Shown here in pieces: positions 8,236 through 17,086 of a stretch of DNA of 64,000 bases; the stretch's first letter is position 1, and each line of letters starts with the position of its first letter. The notes under the pieces are model-generated. The model was not told the DNA's origin. It did no database searches and was given only the letters and a program-made list of their open reading frames with translations. The position numbers and the translations under genes were made by a program. Source of the stretch: Lactiplantibacillus plajomi (lineage in GTDB: Bacteria; Bacillota; Bacilli; Lactobacillales; Lactobacillaceae); assembly GCF_005405405.1 (NCBI RefSeq), contig NZ_BJDZ01000004.1, positions 62,001-126,000 of the forward strand, given 5' to 3'.

Positions 8236-8733
8236 ATGAACGACGACATGGAATTTTTCAACCGTTTTAGCCACATGTACTTACACGGCTTTAAAAACTT
8301 ATCAGATATGTTTGCGGAACCCGCAACCGAACACGGGATCACGTTAGACGAATTTTACATCTTATACGACATCGCGGAAGCTAAGGGTAAGATTCGCCTG
8401 ATGGATATCGCCGAAAGCCACGGGGTAACCCGTTCAGCCATTTCACGGTTAATCGGTCGCTTACTCCGTAAAGACTACTTATACCAAGAAGCTGAAGATC
8501 ACGACCGCCGTAACAAGGTCTTGAAGTTAACTCCGGAAGGCGCGCGGGTCGAACACGAAGTCTTCACTGAATTAATTCAACGGAACCGCTCATGGCGCCA
8601 ATCCTTCAACTTAGCTAAGCAGTACCAAACCTTAGACTTAGTTGAAGAATTCATGGACAAGTTCGTGAACGAAAATGCCGATAAGCAAACCAAAAAAGCC
8701 GACTACACGCCGTTAAAGCGTGCGGAAGCTTAA
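8236..8733 (+). CDS. MarR family transcriptional regulator
   Basis: 165 aa winged-helix regulator. The recognition region is IRLMDIAESHGVTRSAISRLIGRL (residues ~54-77) and the wing contains AEDHDRRNKVLKLTPEG, the usual D-x-R-R-x-K pattern. A Lys-rich tail (DKQTKKADYTPLKR) extends past the normal fold. ATG 8236 follows AAGGGAGA by 7 nt. A terminator follows directly, so it is monocistronic. Target unknown. Confidence 0.85.
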   Translation: MNDDMEFFNRFSHMYLHGFKNLSDMFAEPATEHGITLDEFYILYDIAEAKGKIRLMDIAESHGVTRSAISRLIGRLLRKDYLYQEAEDHDRRNKVLKLTPEGARVEHEVFTELIQRNRSWRQSFNLAKQYQTLDLVEEFMDKFVNENADKQTKKADYTPLKRAEA

Positions 8734-8747
8734 TAATTACAAGCGGG

Positions 8748-8776
8748 TGACCCAGCAAACGCTGGGTCATTTTTTA
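8748..8776 (+). terminator. Intrinsic terminator of the MarR gene
   Basis: TGACCCAGC / GCTGGGTCA stem followed by TTTTTTA. Confidence 0.85.
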
Positions 8777-8865
8777 TATTTTTCAACCGCTGAGCCGTTG
8801 AAGCGCGGTAACTATCGTGGTTAAATTGATAATATAATGAGTAATTTATAAAGGGGTTAATGGAT

Positions 8866-9981
8866 ATGCGGAAGGGGATCATTGTCGCGGTCAGCTTACT
8901 GAGCGCGCTATTAGCGGGGTGCCAACAGCCAAGTCGCACGCCCAAAAAGCAGTCGGCGGCGGCAACCAAGACCGTGAATAAACACTCGGCGATTAAAAGT
9001 AACCATTCGGCGAAGAAGCAGTCGTCTAAAAAGGCGGTTAGTGAATTGTGGGACGAACAGAAGCAACAACAGCTGGCGACCTTCATGACGAGCTGGGGCA
9101 CGACGATGAAGCAGGACTATGATAGTTACCGGCCGGGGCACAACACCGACTTTTACGGGTTAAAGTATCCCGCCGAACTAACTAAGGGTAACCTCGTTGC
9201 TAACAATGAGGATGCTAGCTTTGAGTGGTCGAAAACCGGTAAGGGGCACGCCGACTACGAGGTCGTGGGTATTTATTCCGACGTGGCCCACGCCGACTCG
9301 GTCAGCGCCCACCTGTACTTCTTCACGATTCATCAGGGGCAGCCGGTCGTACTGATTACGGAACAAAACCAGGGGAATTCCGAAAACAAGGTTTACTTTA
9401 AGACGACTGCTAATACCGACTTATCGGGCGGCTTTAGTCGAATCGTTGAGGGCAAGACCAGCACGTCGAAGTCGGCGACTACGACAGCGGACAGTAAGTC
9501 GACCGCAAGCAGCCAGTCCGATAAGCAGGACGGTAAGCCCGAATTGTACACGATTGACCCGGCAATGCGCGGGACGTGGTACGCGGTTAATGGTGATGGT
9601 AAGTTAAGTACGCTGACGTTTTATGCTCATAGTGAAACGTCAAAGTTTGCTGGGGAGCCAAGTAATAAGCTGACTTGGTATTTGCCGGATGGTAGTGACC
9701 CCATGGATCCAGATAATGTGCACCCGCACCGTTGGAAGGTGACGCCGAATACGATCAATAAGTACGGGGCGACCTTAGTTAACGTGCACGGGTGGAACCA
9801 AACGGCCGGGGCCGGAGCGTATTACGGTGCTAAGCAAACTAAAATTGACGGCAAGTCAACGAAGGTCTTACTTTCCTGTGGCGGTGCCGGTGCTTGGGTC
9901 GATACGGTCTATTACCCGTCACAAGCAATGGCCGAACAACAGACGGATACGCGCATAGCCGGAGTGGACTATGGCGACTAG
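8866..9981 (+). CDS. DUF4767 domain lipoprotein
   Basis: 371 aa. A type II signal peptide ends in the lipobox LLAGC (Cys near residue 20), so it should be anchored on the outer face of the membrane. After a Lys/Ser-rich stretch comes a DUF4767 domain (LWDEQKQQQLATFMTSWGTTM), then a Ser/Thr-rich linker (about residues 200-225) and a C-terminal domain with several Trp and Tyr residues (GTWYAVNGDGK, GGAGAWVDTVYY). DUF4767 lipoproteins are common in lactobacilli and have no assigned activity. ATG 8866 has AAGGGG at 9 nt; ATG 8860 is too close. Confidence 0.82.
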   Translation: MRKGIIVAVSLLSALLAGCQQPSRTPKKQSAAATKTVNKHSAIKSNHSAKKQSSKKAVSELWDEQKQQQLATFMTSWGTTMKQDYDSYRPGHNTDFYGLKYPAELTKGNLVANNEDASFEWSKTGKGHADYEVVGIYSDVAHADSVSAHLYFFTIHQGQPVVLITEQNQGNSENKVYFKTTANTDLSGGFSRIVEGKTSTSKSATTTADSKSTASSQSDKQDGKPELYTIDPAMRGTWYAVNGDGKLSTLTFYAHSETSKFAGEPSNKLTWYLPDGSDPMDPDNVHPHRWKVTPNTINKYGATLVNVHGWNQTAGAGAYYGAKQTKIDGKSTKVLLSCGGAGAWVDTVYYPSQAMAEQQTDTRIAGVDYGD

Positions 9982-10009
9982 TCGGATAAATTAGAATGAT
10001 ATCTTAGAA

Positions 10010-10035
10010 GCTGTGACAACCGTCGCGGCTTTTTT
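10010..10035 (+). terminator. Intrinsic terminator of the DUF4767 gene
   Basis: GCTGTGAC / GTCGCGGC hairpin (two G-T pairs) plus TTTTTT. The same GCTGTGAC-type stem is found in the R1 repeats. Confidence 0.75.
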
Positions 10036-10061
10036 GCGTCTCCGCACTCTTTTTACGCAAT

Positions 10062-10090
10062 TAAAAATCCCCGCAGCAGCGAGGATTTTA
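10062..10090 (-). terminator. Intrinsic terminator of the DUF1002 gene
   Basis: AAAATCCTCGC / GCGGGGATTTT hairpin read on the minus strand, just after the stop at 10094. Confidence 0.7.
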
Positions 10091-10093
10091 AGC

Positions 10094-11065
10094 TTAACCA
10101 AAGATGGATTTAAAAAGCGAACTAAAGAAGTTGGTAATTGACGTCCAGATTTGTTGTAGCCAGTTTTGGTTTTCCTTGGTATTCAGTTTATTGAAGATTC
10201 CCTTGGCGTTGGACTGAATGTTTTTCATCAGTGAGCTGGCCTGGTTTTTAAAGCTAGACGAATTTAACGCCCCGGAATCACGGATGGTCACTAATAAGTT
10301 AATGATTTGAGTTTTCTGGTTATTGGTAATGACATTAGTTAAGTTATTGTTAGTAATTTGTTGGTTAACGATAGTCGTGATTTCGTTCTTGGTAATGTTG
10401 GAGCCCTTTTTAGCCATTTCTTGCTTGGCACCGGCGACCGCGTTATTTAACTGCGCGTCGGAGTAGCCGTCCTTGTCCTTGTTGGCCTTGGTAATACCGC
10501 TTAGGGTTCCCAGTTCGTTTTGGGCGGCACTGACCTGCTTGCTGTTTAGGCTATTGCCGTTTTTAGCGTAAGCCGCGTAAACTCCGGCAAGGGCGCCGGA
10601 GCCGTCGATTGGTGTGGCCGACGTGACGTAGATGTTGGCGTCGGTAATGCCGGCGGTCAGGGCCGCGTTTTTGTACTGGTCGGCCGTGATGGTGGTGATG
10701 TTGTTCTTACCATTGTAGTTTAATAATTTAACGTTGATCCCGGAACCCGAGCTGGTCTTTTGAATCATCGCACTGGACCAGACGCCCGAGCTGCTAGTAA
10801 AGCTTTCACCGGCGGGGTTGAGGTACTTCACCAGGGTATCCCCGTTGACCGTTAGTGTTTGGTAATTACTGCTGTCATCTAAAGCAGCGGTTAAGGTGTT
10901 GATTGTCCCCGTTTTTTGGCTGCTGGTTAAGCTGCTCCCGAGGGTGACAATCGGTTGGTTGTCGCTATCGTCGGCGTGTGCCAGGACCTGCCAACCGCCA
11001 AAACTGATTAAGAAGGTGGCGACTAACGCCACCCATTTGAATTTAAAACTAAAGTGCTTCACCAT
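10094..11065 (-). CDS. DUF1002 family secreted protein
   Basis: 323 aa with a clear signal peptide (KFKWVALVATFLISFGGW..AHA, residues 1-31). The body fits DUF1002, with the segments VTLGSSLTSSQK, TLVKYLNPAGESFTSSSGVWSSAMI and a long Asn/Thr-rich helical C-terminal half. It ends in an aromatic amphipathic stretch (WTSITNFFSSLFKSIF) that may bind membrane. The family's function is not known. ATG 11065 follows GGAGGAAAT by 4-5 nt. It is monocistronic and divergent from the DUF4870 operon. Confidence 0.82.
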   Translation of the reverse strand: MVKHFSFKFKWVALVATFLISFGGWQVLAHADDSDNQPIVTLGSSLTSSQKTGTINTLTAALDDSSNYQTLTVNGDTLVKYLNPAGESFTSSSGVWSSAMIQKTSSGSGINVKLLNYNGKNNITTITADQYKNAALTAGITDANIYVTSATPIDGSGALAGVYAAYAKNGNSLNSKQVSAAQNELGTLSGITKANKDKDGYSDAQLNNAVAGAKQEMAKKGSNITKNEITTIVNQQITNNNLTNVITNNQKTQIINLLVTIRDSGALNSSSFKNQASSLMKNIQSNAKGIFNKLNTKENQNWLQQIWTSITNFFSSLFKSIFG

Positions 11066-11242
11066 AATAATTTCCTCCGCATCCTAACTAATGCGCCTTA
11101 ATTATACCAGATTGGGTTCGCTTGACCGGACTGACTGGCAAAACTTCAGAATGTTCTAAGGCTTTTAACCCTTTTTTATTATTTGCGCGCGACTCACGGG
11201 TTCGCTATACTCGGGGTAAATAGTCTTTAGGGGGCGGGGTAG

Positions 11243-11566
11243 ATGACCCAAAATCGCGTTATTAATAGTTTGAGTTATTTGAGTATTTTATTTTTACCAG
11301 TTTTGTTTCCATTAATTGTCTGGTTATTAACTGGCAATAATCCGGAGGCGCACCGCGCGGCTGGTAAGGCGTTTTGGTTGCACTTGTTACCGGCGATTGT
11401 CGCCATTATCTTTATCATCGCGTTGGGGGTTTCGGGGCTTTACATGGATAACTTCATTCACAGTGGCTGGTTAGCGGTCGTCTTGATGGCCGTCGTGGTG
11501 ATCGTGGCGGTTGCTAGCTACCTCTGGTCAATTGTACGTGGGATTCAGTACTTAATCGTTTCTTAG
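11243..11566 (+). CDS. DUF4870 family membrane protein
   Basis: 107 aa with three hydrophobic segments (about 8-28, 45-63 and 75-100) and the loop GNNPEAHRAAGKAFWLHL typical of DUF4870/Tic20-like small membrane proteins. GGGGCGGGG precedes the ATG. The TetR gene starts 12 nt after its stop and overlaps the macrodomain gene, so the three form one operon. The role is unknown; it may be the membrane partner regulated by the TetR protein. Confidence 0.75.
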   Translation: MTQNRVINSLSYLSILFLPVLFPLIVWLLTGNNPEAHRAAGKAFWLHLLPAIVAIIFIIALGVSGLYMDNFIHSGWLAVVLMAVVVIVAVASYLWSIVRGIQYLIVS

Positions 11567-11578
11567 GAAGGTGATCAA

Positions 11579-12163
11579 ATGGCACGGACGGATCAGGTCA
11601 CGGCCGCTAAAACGGCGATGATGATTCAATTTTGGCGGACGGGTTACCACCAGACAACGGTCGATGAGTTGCTGACCGTGAGTCAGCTGTCACGGACCCA
11701 GTTTTACCGCGAGTTCCGGCGTAAACCGGTTGCGTTACGGCAGTGCTTGCAGCTATATCAAGCAACCATTAATGAGCAGTTGACGCGCCTGATTGAACGC
11801 GACCGGGCACGGCAAACGCCGTTGTACGCGTTACTAGCGGACTGCCTGTTATTACCGTTTCAAAGTGAGCGGTGGCCGGCGGGGTGCCTAATGGTTAACT
11901 TGATGGCTGAATTGGGTCCCGAAGACACGGTCGTTAAAGCCCAGTTACAAACGGTTTACGCCGATTTTCAATCCCGCCTGGTTGCGTTATTAGCACCGGT
12001 TGCGAGTGATTTACCGGCGGCGGTGGCCACGGTGGCGGCGAGCTTGATGCAGGCGCGCAGTGGGTTACAGCTGTTAGCAAAGCAGGACCCGAGCGCTAGT
12101 CAGTTAAAGCGCCAGGCGCAGGCCAGTGTGCAGTTAATTTTAGGAGAGCGAGTTCATGGTTGA
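11579..12163 (+). CDS. TetR/AcrR family regulator
   Basis: 194 aa. The HTH ([25 protein letters not shown], residues ~22-46) is followed by a C-terminal domain carrying [13 protein letters not shown], a pattern of the YxaF/LmrA-like branch. AGGAAGGTGATC before the ATG is an extended, near-perfect anti-Shine-Dalgarno match, so it should be well translated. It lies between DUF4870 and the macrodomain gene and overlaps the latter by 8 nt. Probably controls its own operon. Confidence 0.82.
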   Translation: MARTDQVTAAKTAMMIQFWRTGYHQTTVDELLTVSQLSRTQFYREFRRKPVALRQCLQLYQATINEQLTRLIERDRARQTPLYALLADCLLLPFQSERWPAGCLMVNLMAELGPEDTVVKAQLQTVYADFQSRLVALLAPVASDLPAAVATVAASLMQARSGLQLLAKQDPSASQLKRQAQASVQLILGERVHG

Positions 12164-12668
12164 GATTAAAGTGATTCATGGCGACATCACGCGGGTGAAG
12201 GTCGACGCAATCGTCAACGCGGCTAACACGACGTTACTAGGCGGTGGCGGGGTCGACGGGGCGATTCACCGCGCGGCCGGTCCGGAACTGTTAGCGGCGT
12301 GCCGGACGCTCCACGGCTGTGCGACCGGTGAAGCCAAAATGACCGGTGGCTACCGGTTGCCAGCCAAGTACGTCATTCATACGCCGGGACCGATTTGGCA
12401 CGGTGGTCAGCAGCACGAACGTGAGTTATTGGCGAATAGTTACCGCAACAGTGTGCGTTTGGCGGCAAAAGCCGATTGTACCAGCTTGGCGTTTCCGTCG
12501 ATCAGCACCGGTGTTTACCGCTTTCCGTTGGCGATTGCGGCGCCGATTGCTTTAACCACGATTAAAACGGCTGCGGCCGGCACGCCGCTTCGGACGATTC
12601 AGATTGTTTGTTTTGATGATCAAACGCAAGCGGCCTACGAACGGGCGTTGGCGGCGCTTACACCTTAA
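12156..12668 (+). CDS. Macrodomain protein (O-acetyl-ADP-ribose deacetylase type)
   Basis: 170 aa single macrodomain that binds ADP-ribose. Core motifs are [30 protein letters not shown] (~9-38; only its parts are diagnostic: [14 protein letters not shown]) and [12 protein letters not shown] near residue 115. This matches the MacroD/YmdB class, which hydrolyses O-acetyl-ADP-ribose and can remove mono-ADP-ribose. TTAGGAGAGCG precedes the ATG. It overlaps the upstream TetR gene. No sirtuin or ADP-ribosyltransferase gene is near. Confidence 0.9.
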   Translation: MVEIKVIHGDITRVKVDAIVNAANTTLLGGGGVDGAIHRAAGPELLAACRTLHGCATGEAKMTGGYRLPAKYVIHTPGPIWHGGQQHERELLANSYRNSVRLAAKADCTSLAFPSISTGVYRFPLAIAAPIALTTIKTAAAGTPLRTIQIVCFDDQTQAAYERALAALTP

Positions 12669-12717
12669 CTTTTCTCAAAATCACACGCGAATGCTACCTT
12701 CAAGACGGGGCAATTGC

Positions 12718-12840
12718 TATAATGTGGGGTAGTCATTTGTGAATCAGCGGGCTTCCCCGCCGGCGATTCACGGTCAGCTATAGTTCATTGGGGGACACCA
12801 AGAAGTGCGGTTAGGCTTGGCCGGACTTTGAAAAAGAAAG
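12718..12840 (+). promoter_or_regulatory. Promoter and structured leader of uppP
   Basis: TATAAT at 12718 starts a leader of about 110 nt. It contains a GTGAATC / GATTCAC stem (12739-12745 with 12765-12771) capped by GCGGG-CTTC-CCCGC, and a second CCAAG / CTTGG hairpin (12798-12820). It matches no riboswitch class I know. Confidence 0.45.
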
Positions 12841-12850
12841 GAATTCGCTT

Positions 12851-13687
12851 GTGTTTGATATTATTAAAGCGGTAATTCTGGGGATTGTTGAAGGGATTAC
12901 CGAATTCTTACCAATTAGTTCCACGGGACACCTGGTCCTAGTCGATGAGTTCATTAAGATGCAACAGTCCAAGCAGTTCACCGACATGTTCAACGTGGTG
13001 ATTCAGTTGGGGGCCATCATGGCGGTCGTTGTGATTTACTTCCATAAGTTAAACCCGTTGTCGCCACGTAAGAGTTCGACGGAAAAACGGGATACTTGGA
13101 CGTTGTGGTGGAAGGTGCTGTTGGCAGTCATTCCGTCAATTATCGTCGGGTTACCACTGAACGACTGGATGGACGCCCACCTGATGAATTGGGCGGTCGT
13201 TTCCGCGGCGTTGATCGTTTACGGGATTCTGTTCATCGTGGTTGAAAACCACAATAAGGCGTTAACCCCGCGTTTCAGCAATTTAAAGACGTTGCCGTAC
13301 ACCACCGCACTCTTTATTGGGTGCTTCCAATTACTATCGTTGATTCCGGGGACTTCCCGTTCCGGAGCAACGATTCTGGGTGCGATCCTGATCGGTACGT
13401 CACGGTACGTTGCGACCGAATTCTCCTTCTTCATGGCGATTCCAACCATGTTTGGGGCGTCGTTATTAAAATTATTGAAATTCTTTGCCCACGGTGGCAC
13501 GTTGGTTGGTATTCAAGGCGTGGTTCTCGCCGTTGGGGTAGTGGTCTCCTTCGTGGTGGCCTACCTCTCGATTCGTTTCTTGCTGGATTACATCAAAAAG
13601 AACGACTTCAAGGTGTTCGGGTGGTACCGAATTATCTTGGGAATCATCGTGATTGCCTACTTTGGGATTACGACGGTAATGGGGTAA
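12851..13687 (+). CDS. uppP: Undecaprenyl-diphosphatase UppP/BacA
   Basis: 278 aa integral membrane enzyme that dephosphorylates undecaprenyl diphosphate to recycle the lipid carrier for peptidoglycan; overproduction is known to give bacitracin resistance. Diagnostic blocks are [17 protein letters not shown] (~14-30) and the second conserved region [10 protein letters not shown] (~165-175); 7-8 hydrophobic segments are visible. GTG start with AAGAAAGG 9 nt upstream. It is preceded by a structured leader (12718-12840) and followed by a strong terminator, so it is monocistronic. Confidence 0.94.
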   Translation: MFDIIKAVILGIVEGITEFLPISSTGHLVLVDEFIKMQQSKQFTDMFNVVIQLGAIMAVVVIYFHKLNPLSPRKSSTEKRDTWTLWWKVLLAVIPSIIVGLPLNDWMDAHLMNWAVVSAALIVYGILFIVVENHNKALTPRFSNLKTLPYTTALFIGCFQLLSLIPGTSRSGATILGAILIGTSRYVATEFSFFMAIPTMFGASLLKLLKFFAHGGTLVGIQGVVLAVGVVVSFVVAYLSIRFLLDYIKKNDFKVFGWYRIILGIIVIAYFGITTVMG

Positions 13688-13719
13688 AAAAAGACGTCCT
13701 AAACGGGACGTCTTTTTTG
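13686..13719. terminator. Bidirectional terminator
   Basis: AAAAAAAGACGTCC / GGACGTCTTTTTT between the convergent uppP and ThrE-type genes; T-runs on both strands. Confidence 0.85.
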
Positions 13720-13724
13720 CGCTA

Positions 13725-14192
13725 TTAAGTATTTGTTAACCGCCAAGCAATCCGGTTAACCAGTTCCGCCACGAGAAAACCGATGGCAATTACCCCGGCA
13801 ATGATGACGACCTGTACAAAGTAGTGGGTCGCTGCGTCGGGGTTACCGGTTACTAGGTTACGCACTACCCGGTAGGATTGCCCACCAGGCACTAATGGCA
13901 CCAGACTAGGAATGTTAAAAATAATCATCGGCATGTGTTTGTACCGGGCGGCTAGGCCACTCGCAATCCCGATGACGATGGCCGCTACTAAGTTACCGAT
14001 CGCCAGTTTGGCGTCCTCGGTCACCGGTAGTAAAACGGCTAATAGTTCGTATGTAAACCAGCCGGCCGCACCGACCCAGCCACTGAGATTAACTGCCCGC
14101 CGCGGAATGTTTAGAAGTACGCCAAAACCGGCGGTCGCCAGGTAGGCGAGGATTAATTGCAAGAGGCCGGTTGTCAGTAACCAATGTAACAT
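13725..14192 (-). CDS. ThrE-type exporter, C-terminal half (YjjB/ThrE_2-like)
   Basis: 155 aa with four to five membrane segments. With the gene at 14204 it reconstitutes a split ThrE (threonine/serine exporter) protein: this is the small all-membrane subunit (DUF3815/ThrE_2), with GWVGAAGWFTYE and SLVPLVPGG. E. coli YjjB is of this kind and, with YjjP, has been linked to succinate export, so the substrate here is uncertain. The ATG follows GGGGGAA. Only 11 bp separate it from the partner's stop. Confidence 0.82.
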   Translation of the reverse strand: MLHWLLTTGLLQLILAYLATAGFGVLLNIPRRAVNLSGWVGAAGWFTYELLAVLLPVTEDAKLAIGNLVAAIVIGIASGLAARYKHMPMIIFNIPSLVPLVPGGQSYRVVRNLVTGNPDAATHYFVQVVIIAGVIAIGFLVAELVNRIAWRLTNT

Positions 14193-14203
14193 GCGAATTC
14201 CCC

Positions 14204-14959
14204 CTAATAGAAAAATGACGTTAACGCGATGCCCATCCCGATGGCGCAGGCGGATAGTACCGCTTCGATTGCACGGGCTGGTCCGCTGAGTAGGTTGCCC
14301 GTCATGGTGTCGCGCACGGCGTTGGTAATGGCCACTCCCGGAACCAGCGGCATGACCGCCCCAATAATAATCGCGTCGGCGTGGTAACCGCTGTGGGTGA
14401 GTAAACCGCCAACCAACGTGATCAGCCCAATGATGAGTGCGCCGATGAATTCACTCAAAAAGCGAATCGATCCCAGCCGACTGACCTGGTCGTAACTGAC
14501 AAATCCGAGTGTTCCAGCCAGTGCGCAGGTAATTAGGTCAACCGGTGTTGCGTGACCAGTAAAAGCCACCATTAAGGTCACACTAACGACCGCCGCGGCC
14601 ACGGCCAGCCAGCTAAGTGGGAAGGTCGGCACGGCCCGTTCCACGTGTGCGAGGCGGCGTGCAAATTCGGTTAGGTCGATTGCACGCTCGGCAAATTGCC
14701 GTGATAGCGTATTGACCTGGTCCACCTTTTCTAAGTCCATGCCACGGCGATGAATGGCCCGGACCTGGCTAGTGGCGGTTGCGGGTAACGAAACCGTAAT
14801 ACCGGTTAACAGGACGAAAATCTGCGCGTCGGGGTAACCGGCGTTGGTGGCGATTCGGTGCATGGTGTCTTCGACCCGTTCGATTTCGGCGCCATTTTCC
14901 AATAAAATGGCGCCGGCCAGCAAAGTTGTTTGTAAAACGAGTGCGGGTTGTGCCGTCAA
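14204..14959 (-). CDS. ThrE-type exporter, N-terminal half (YjjP/DUF1212-like)
   Basis: About 251 aa. A cytoplasmic N-terminal domain with the family pattern ENGAEIERVEDTMHRIA (~18-34) is followed by about five membrane helices and the loop PLVPGVAITNAVRD. Partner of the gene at 13725 in a two-gene operon. TTG 14959 is preferred because AAAGGCGGTG, a good anti-Shine-Dalgarno match, ends at the right distance; GTG 14968 lies inside it. Exports small amino or dicarboxylic acids by family inference. Confidence 0.82.
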   Translation of the reverse strand: MTAQPALVLQTTLLAGAILLENGAEIERVEDTMHRIATNAGYPDAQIFVLLTGITVSLPATATSQVRAIHRRGMDLEKVDQVNTLSRQFAERAIDLTEFARRLAHVERAVPTFPLSWLAVAAAVVSVTLMVAFTGHATPVDLITCALAGTLGFVSYDQVSRLGSIRFLSEFIGALIIGLITLVGGLLTHSGYHADAIIIGAVMPLVPGVAITNAVRDTMTGNLLSGPARAIEAVLSACAIGMGIALTSFFY

Positions 14960-15122
14960 GGCGCCCACCGCCTTTCTTGTTCTTAGTATTCACCTATTTT
15001 CGCACGAAACGCTAACGACGTCACTACTTTGGAACAGAATGTTTGACGCCGCCCCCCGCACTAAGGGTAAAATTGGACTATCAATAAGCGTTTAGTTTGC
15101 AACTGACTAGGAGGAAATTTGA

Positions 15123-15983
15123 ATGACGGCTTTAACAAAATTAACCGATACTTATAGTTTAAATAATGGCACTAAGATTCCCATCGTCGGTTTTGGAACT
15201 TGGCAAACGCCGGACGGGCAAGTTGCGTACGACTCGGTCTTAGCAGCGTTGAAGGCTGGCTACCGCCACATTGACACGGCGGCCGCGTACGGTAACGAAG
15301 AAAGTGTTGGCAAGGCGATTGCTGACAGTGGCGTTGCCCGTGAAGACTTATTCGTTACCACTAAGTTGTGGAACGCCGATCACGGTTACGAAGCGGCAAA
15401 AGCGGCTTTGAAGACTTCATTAAAGAAGTTGGGCTTAGACTACGTTGACCTTTACCTGATTCACTGGCCGAATCCTGCTGCAATGCGTGATAATTGGGAA
15501 CAGCTCAACGCGGATACTTGGCGCGCCATGGAAGAAGCTTACGCTGACCGCAAAGCCCGGGCAATCGGGGTGTCAAACTTCCGGCCGAAACACTTGGACG
15601 CCCTGTTAAAGACGGCCAAGGTCGTTCCCGCGGTTAACCAGATTTTCTTAAATCCGAGTGATACTGAAGACGAAGTGGTCGCCTACAACCGCGATCACGG
15701 CATTCTTTCCGAAGCGTACAGTCCGCTTGGCACCGGTAAAATCTTTGGTATTCCGGAACTGAAGACGGTGGCTGATAAGTATCATAAGAGCGTCGCCCAA
15801 GTCGTCTTACGCTGGTCGCTCCAACGCGGCTTTTTACCGCTACCAAAGTCGGTTCACGCTGACCGAATCCAACAAAATACCGAATTATTCGACTTCGAAT
15901 TAAGCGACGCCGACATGCAAGTCATCAACGGCTTACACGGCGCGGCTGGTTTAGCCAATGATCCGGATAAGGTTGATTTCTAA
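15123..15983 (+). CDS. Aldo/keto reductase (2,5-diketogluconate reductase type)
   Basis: 286 aa NADPH-dependent (beta/alpha)8 oxidoreductase. It has the three AKR signatures: GYRHIDTAAAYGNEESVG (~44-61, catalytic Asp and Tyr), LDYVDLYLIHWP (~105-116, catalytic His) and LPKSVHADRI (~240-249, cofactor phosphate site). The catalytic Lys is in TKLWN. The substrate cannot be told from sequence. AGGAGG lies 8 nt before the ATG. It is monocistronic with its own terminator. Confidence 0.9.
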   Translation: MTALTKLTDTYSLNNGTKIPIVGFGTWQTPDGQVAYDSVLAALKAGYRHIDTAAAYGNEESVGKAIADSGVAREDLFVTTKLWNADHGYEAAKAALKTSLKKLGLDYVDLYLIHWPNPAAMRDNWEQLNADTWRAMEEAYADRKARAIGVSNFRPKHLDALLKTAKVVPAVNQIFLNPSDTEDEVVAYNRDHGILSEAYSPLGTGKIFGIPELKTVADKYHKSVAQVVLRWSLQRGFLPLPKSVHADRIQQNTELFDFELSDADMQVINGLHGAAGLANDPDKVDF

Positions 15984-15996
15984 CAAAGCTAATTTG

Positions 15997-16021
15997 AAAG
16001 CTCTCTACGGGGGGCTTTTTT
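15997..16021 (+). terminator. Intrinsic terminator of the aldo/keto reductase gene
   Basis: AAAGCTC / GGGCTTT hairpin followed by TTTTTTTG. Confidence 0.65.
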
Positions 16022-16431
16022 TGTTGGGATGAATGCTTAAATCAAATCTTTGAAATATTTTCACGTTGAAAATTTCAAAATAAATTTTTAAAAATAAAAC
16101 CGTCCCAACAGTTTGGAAAGTTGTTTTTTAACAAGCACCTTTTCAAACGCGGATTGACGAGCCGGATTGTATAAATTTGGTTATTGTTGCAGTAAAAAAG
16201 TTATCAAGATTATGATGATAATCTACATATGAATGCCATTAGTACGTGACAAACTAATTTGGGTTTGTTATGTTTTGTACATTCCAACAAAGGGGGAGAC
16301 AATGCGAATTTACTTAACTATTTAAAAAGGTGGGTAATTGTTGGTACAGTGGGGTCATCATCTGAAAGAAATCTAGCAAGGCACAGTAGAAAAGCAGTTG
16401 AAATAACCTATAAGGTGGGTACATATTAGTC
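16022..16431. other. 410-bp AT-rich intergenic stretch
   Basis: I see no intact gene. A 7-codon ORF at 16302-16325 has a good ribosome site (GGGGGAGAC) and could be a leader peptide or a gene remnant. The region is more AT-rich than its surroundings and continues in composition into the hypothetical gene at 16432. Confidence 0.4.
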
Positions 16432-16908
16432 ATGTTTTCCTATTTAAAAAAACATAAAGTTATTAGAAGGCTATTTTACGTATTTCTTGTTATTGGCGTT
16501 TGCTTAATCGGTGTGTTCGTGAAAACTAACATGGAGCTAAGTCGCGCTAAGGCAGCGATGGGAATCATGTTAAAAGAAAACAACTATGTCCAGCGCATCC
16601 CCAGAAGTAAAATAATGAAATCAGAATCTGGCCCTTTCAGTGGAATTGTGTGGTATGAATATACCTTCTCTAACGCGCAAACTTTAGCTGAAAGCAAGAA
16701 ATATCTAAAAAAAATCAAGCGTTCTGATTCAAACCTAACGCTTAAAAATTGTCCAATCGTCTATCGCGTGATACTTCGACCACCAACCAAGTCATTCAAG
16801 CGATGGACGGGTCAAATTTATCTAGATACTAATCGAAAGGATAGCGCTTATGGTCGCTCATATGATATTCAGTTGTTAAATGATCGATCTTCACGGGTTT
16901 TAAATTGA
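16432..16908 (+). CDS. Hypothetical protein with one N-terminal membrane segment
   Basis: 158 aa: a basic start (KKHKVIRRLF), one hydrophobic helix (YVFLVIGVCLIGVFV, ~16-30) and a mostly extracytoplasmic domain of about 125 residues rich in Lys, Arg, Ser and Tyr. I recognise no family. AAGGTGGG lies about 11 nt before the ATG. The gene and its upstream region are more AT-rich than neighbours and use more A/T-ending codons, suggesting recent acquisition. It sits alone between two terminators. Confidence 0.6.
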   Translation: MFSYLKKHKVIRRLFYVFLVIGVCLIGVFVKTNMELSRAKAAMGIMLKENNYVQRIPRSKIMKSESGPFSGIVWYEYTFSNAQTLAESKKYLKKIKRSDSNLTLKNCPIVYRVILRPPTKSFKRWTGQIYLDTNRKDSAYGRSYDIQLLNDRSSRVLN

Positions 16909-17048
16909 TGGGGGTCATGTACGTTATCATTTAAAATAAGTGACCGCTAACTTGGGATTAAACAATTAGCATGCCGTGCCGCCGTTCGTCTGGTTACCAC
17001 GCCGAACGCTTGATGCAATAAGTAAATTGAAATTGTCACAATAAACAA

Positions 17049-17086
17049 TAATGCGCGTCCCGATTTTTCGGGACGCGCATTTTGTA
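17049..17086. terminator. Intrinsic terminator
   Basis: Strong GC hairpin ATGCGCGTCCCG / CGGGACGCGCAT just after the stop at 17087; the T-run is better on the plus strand. Confidence 0.7.
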
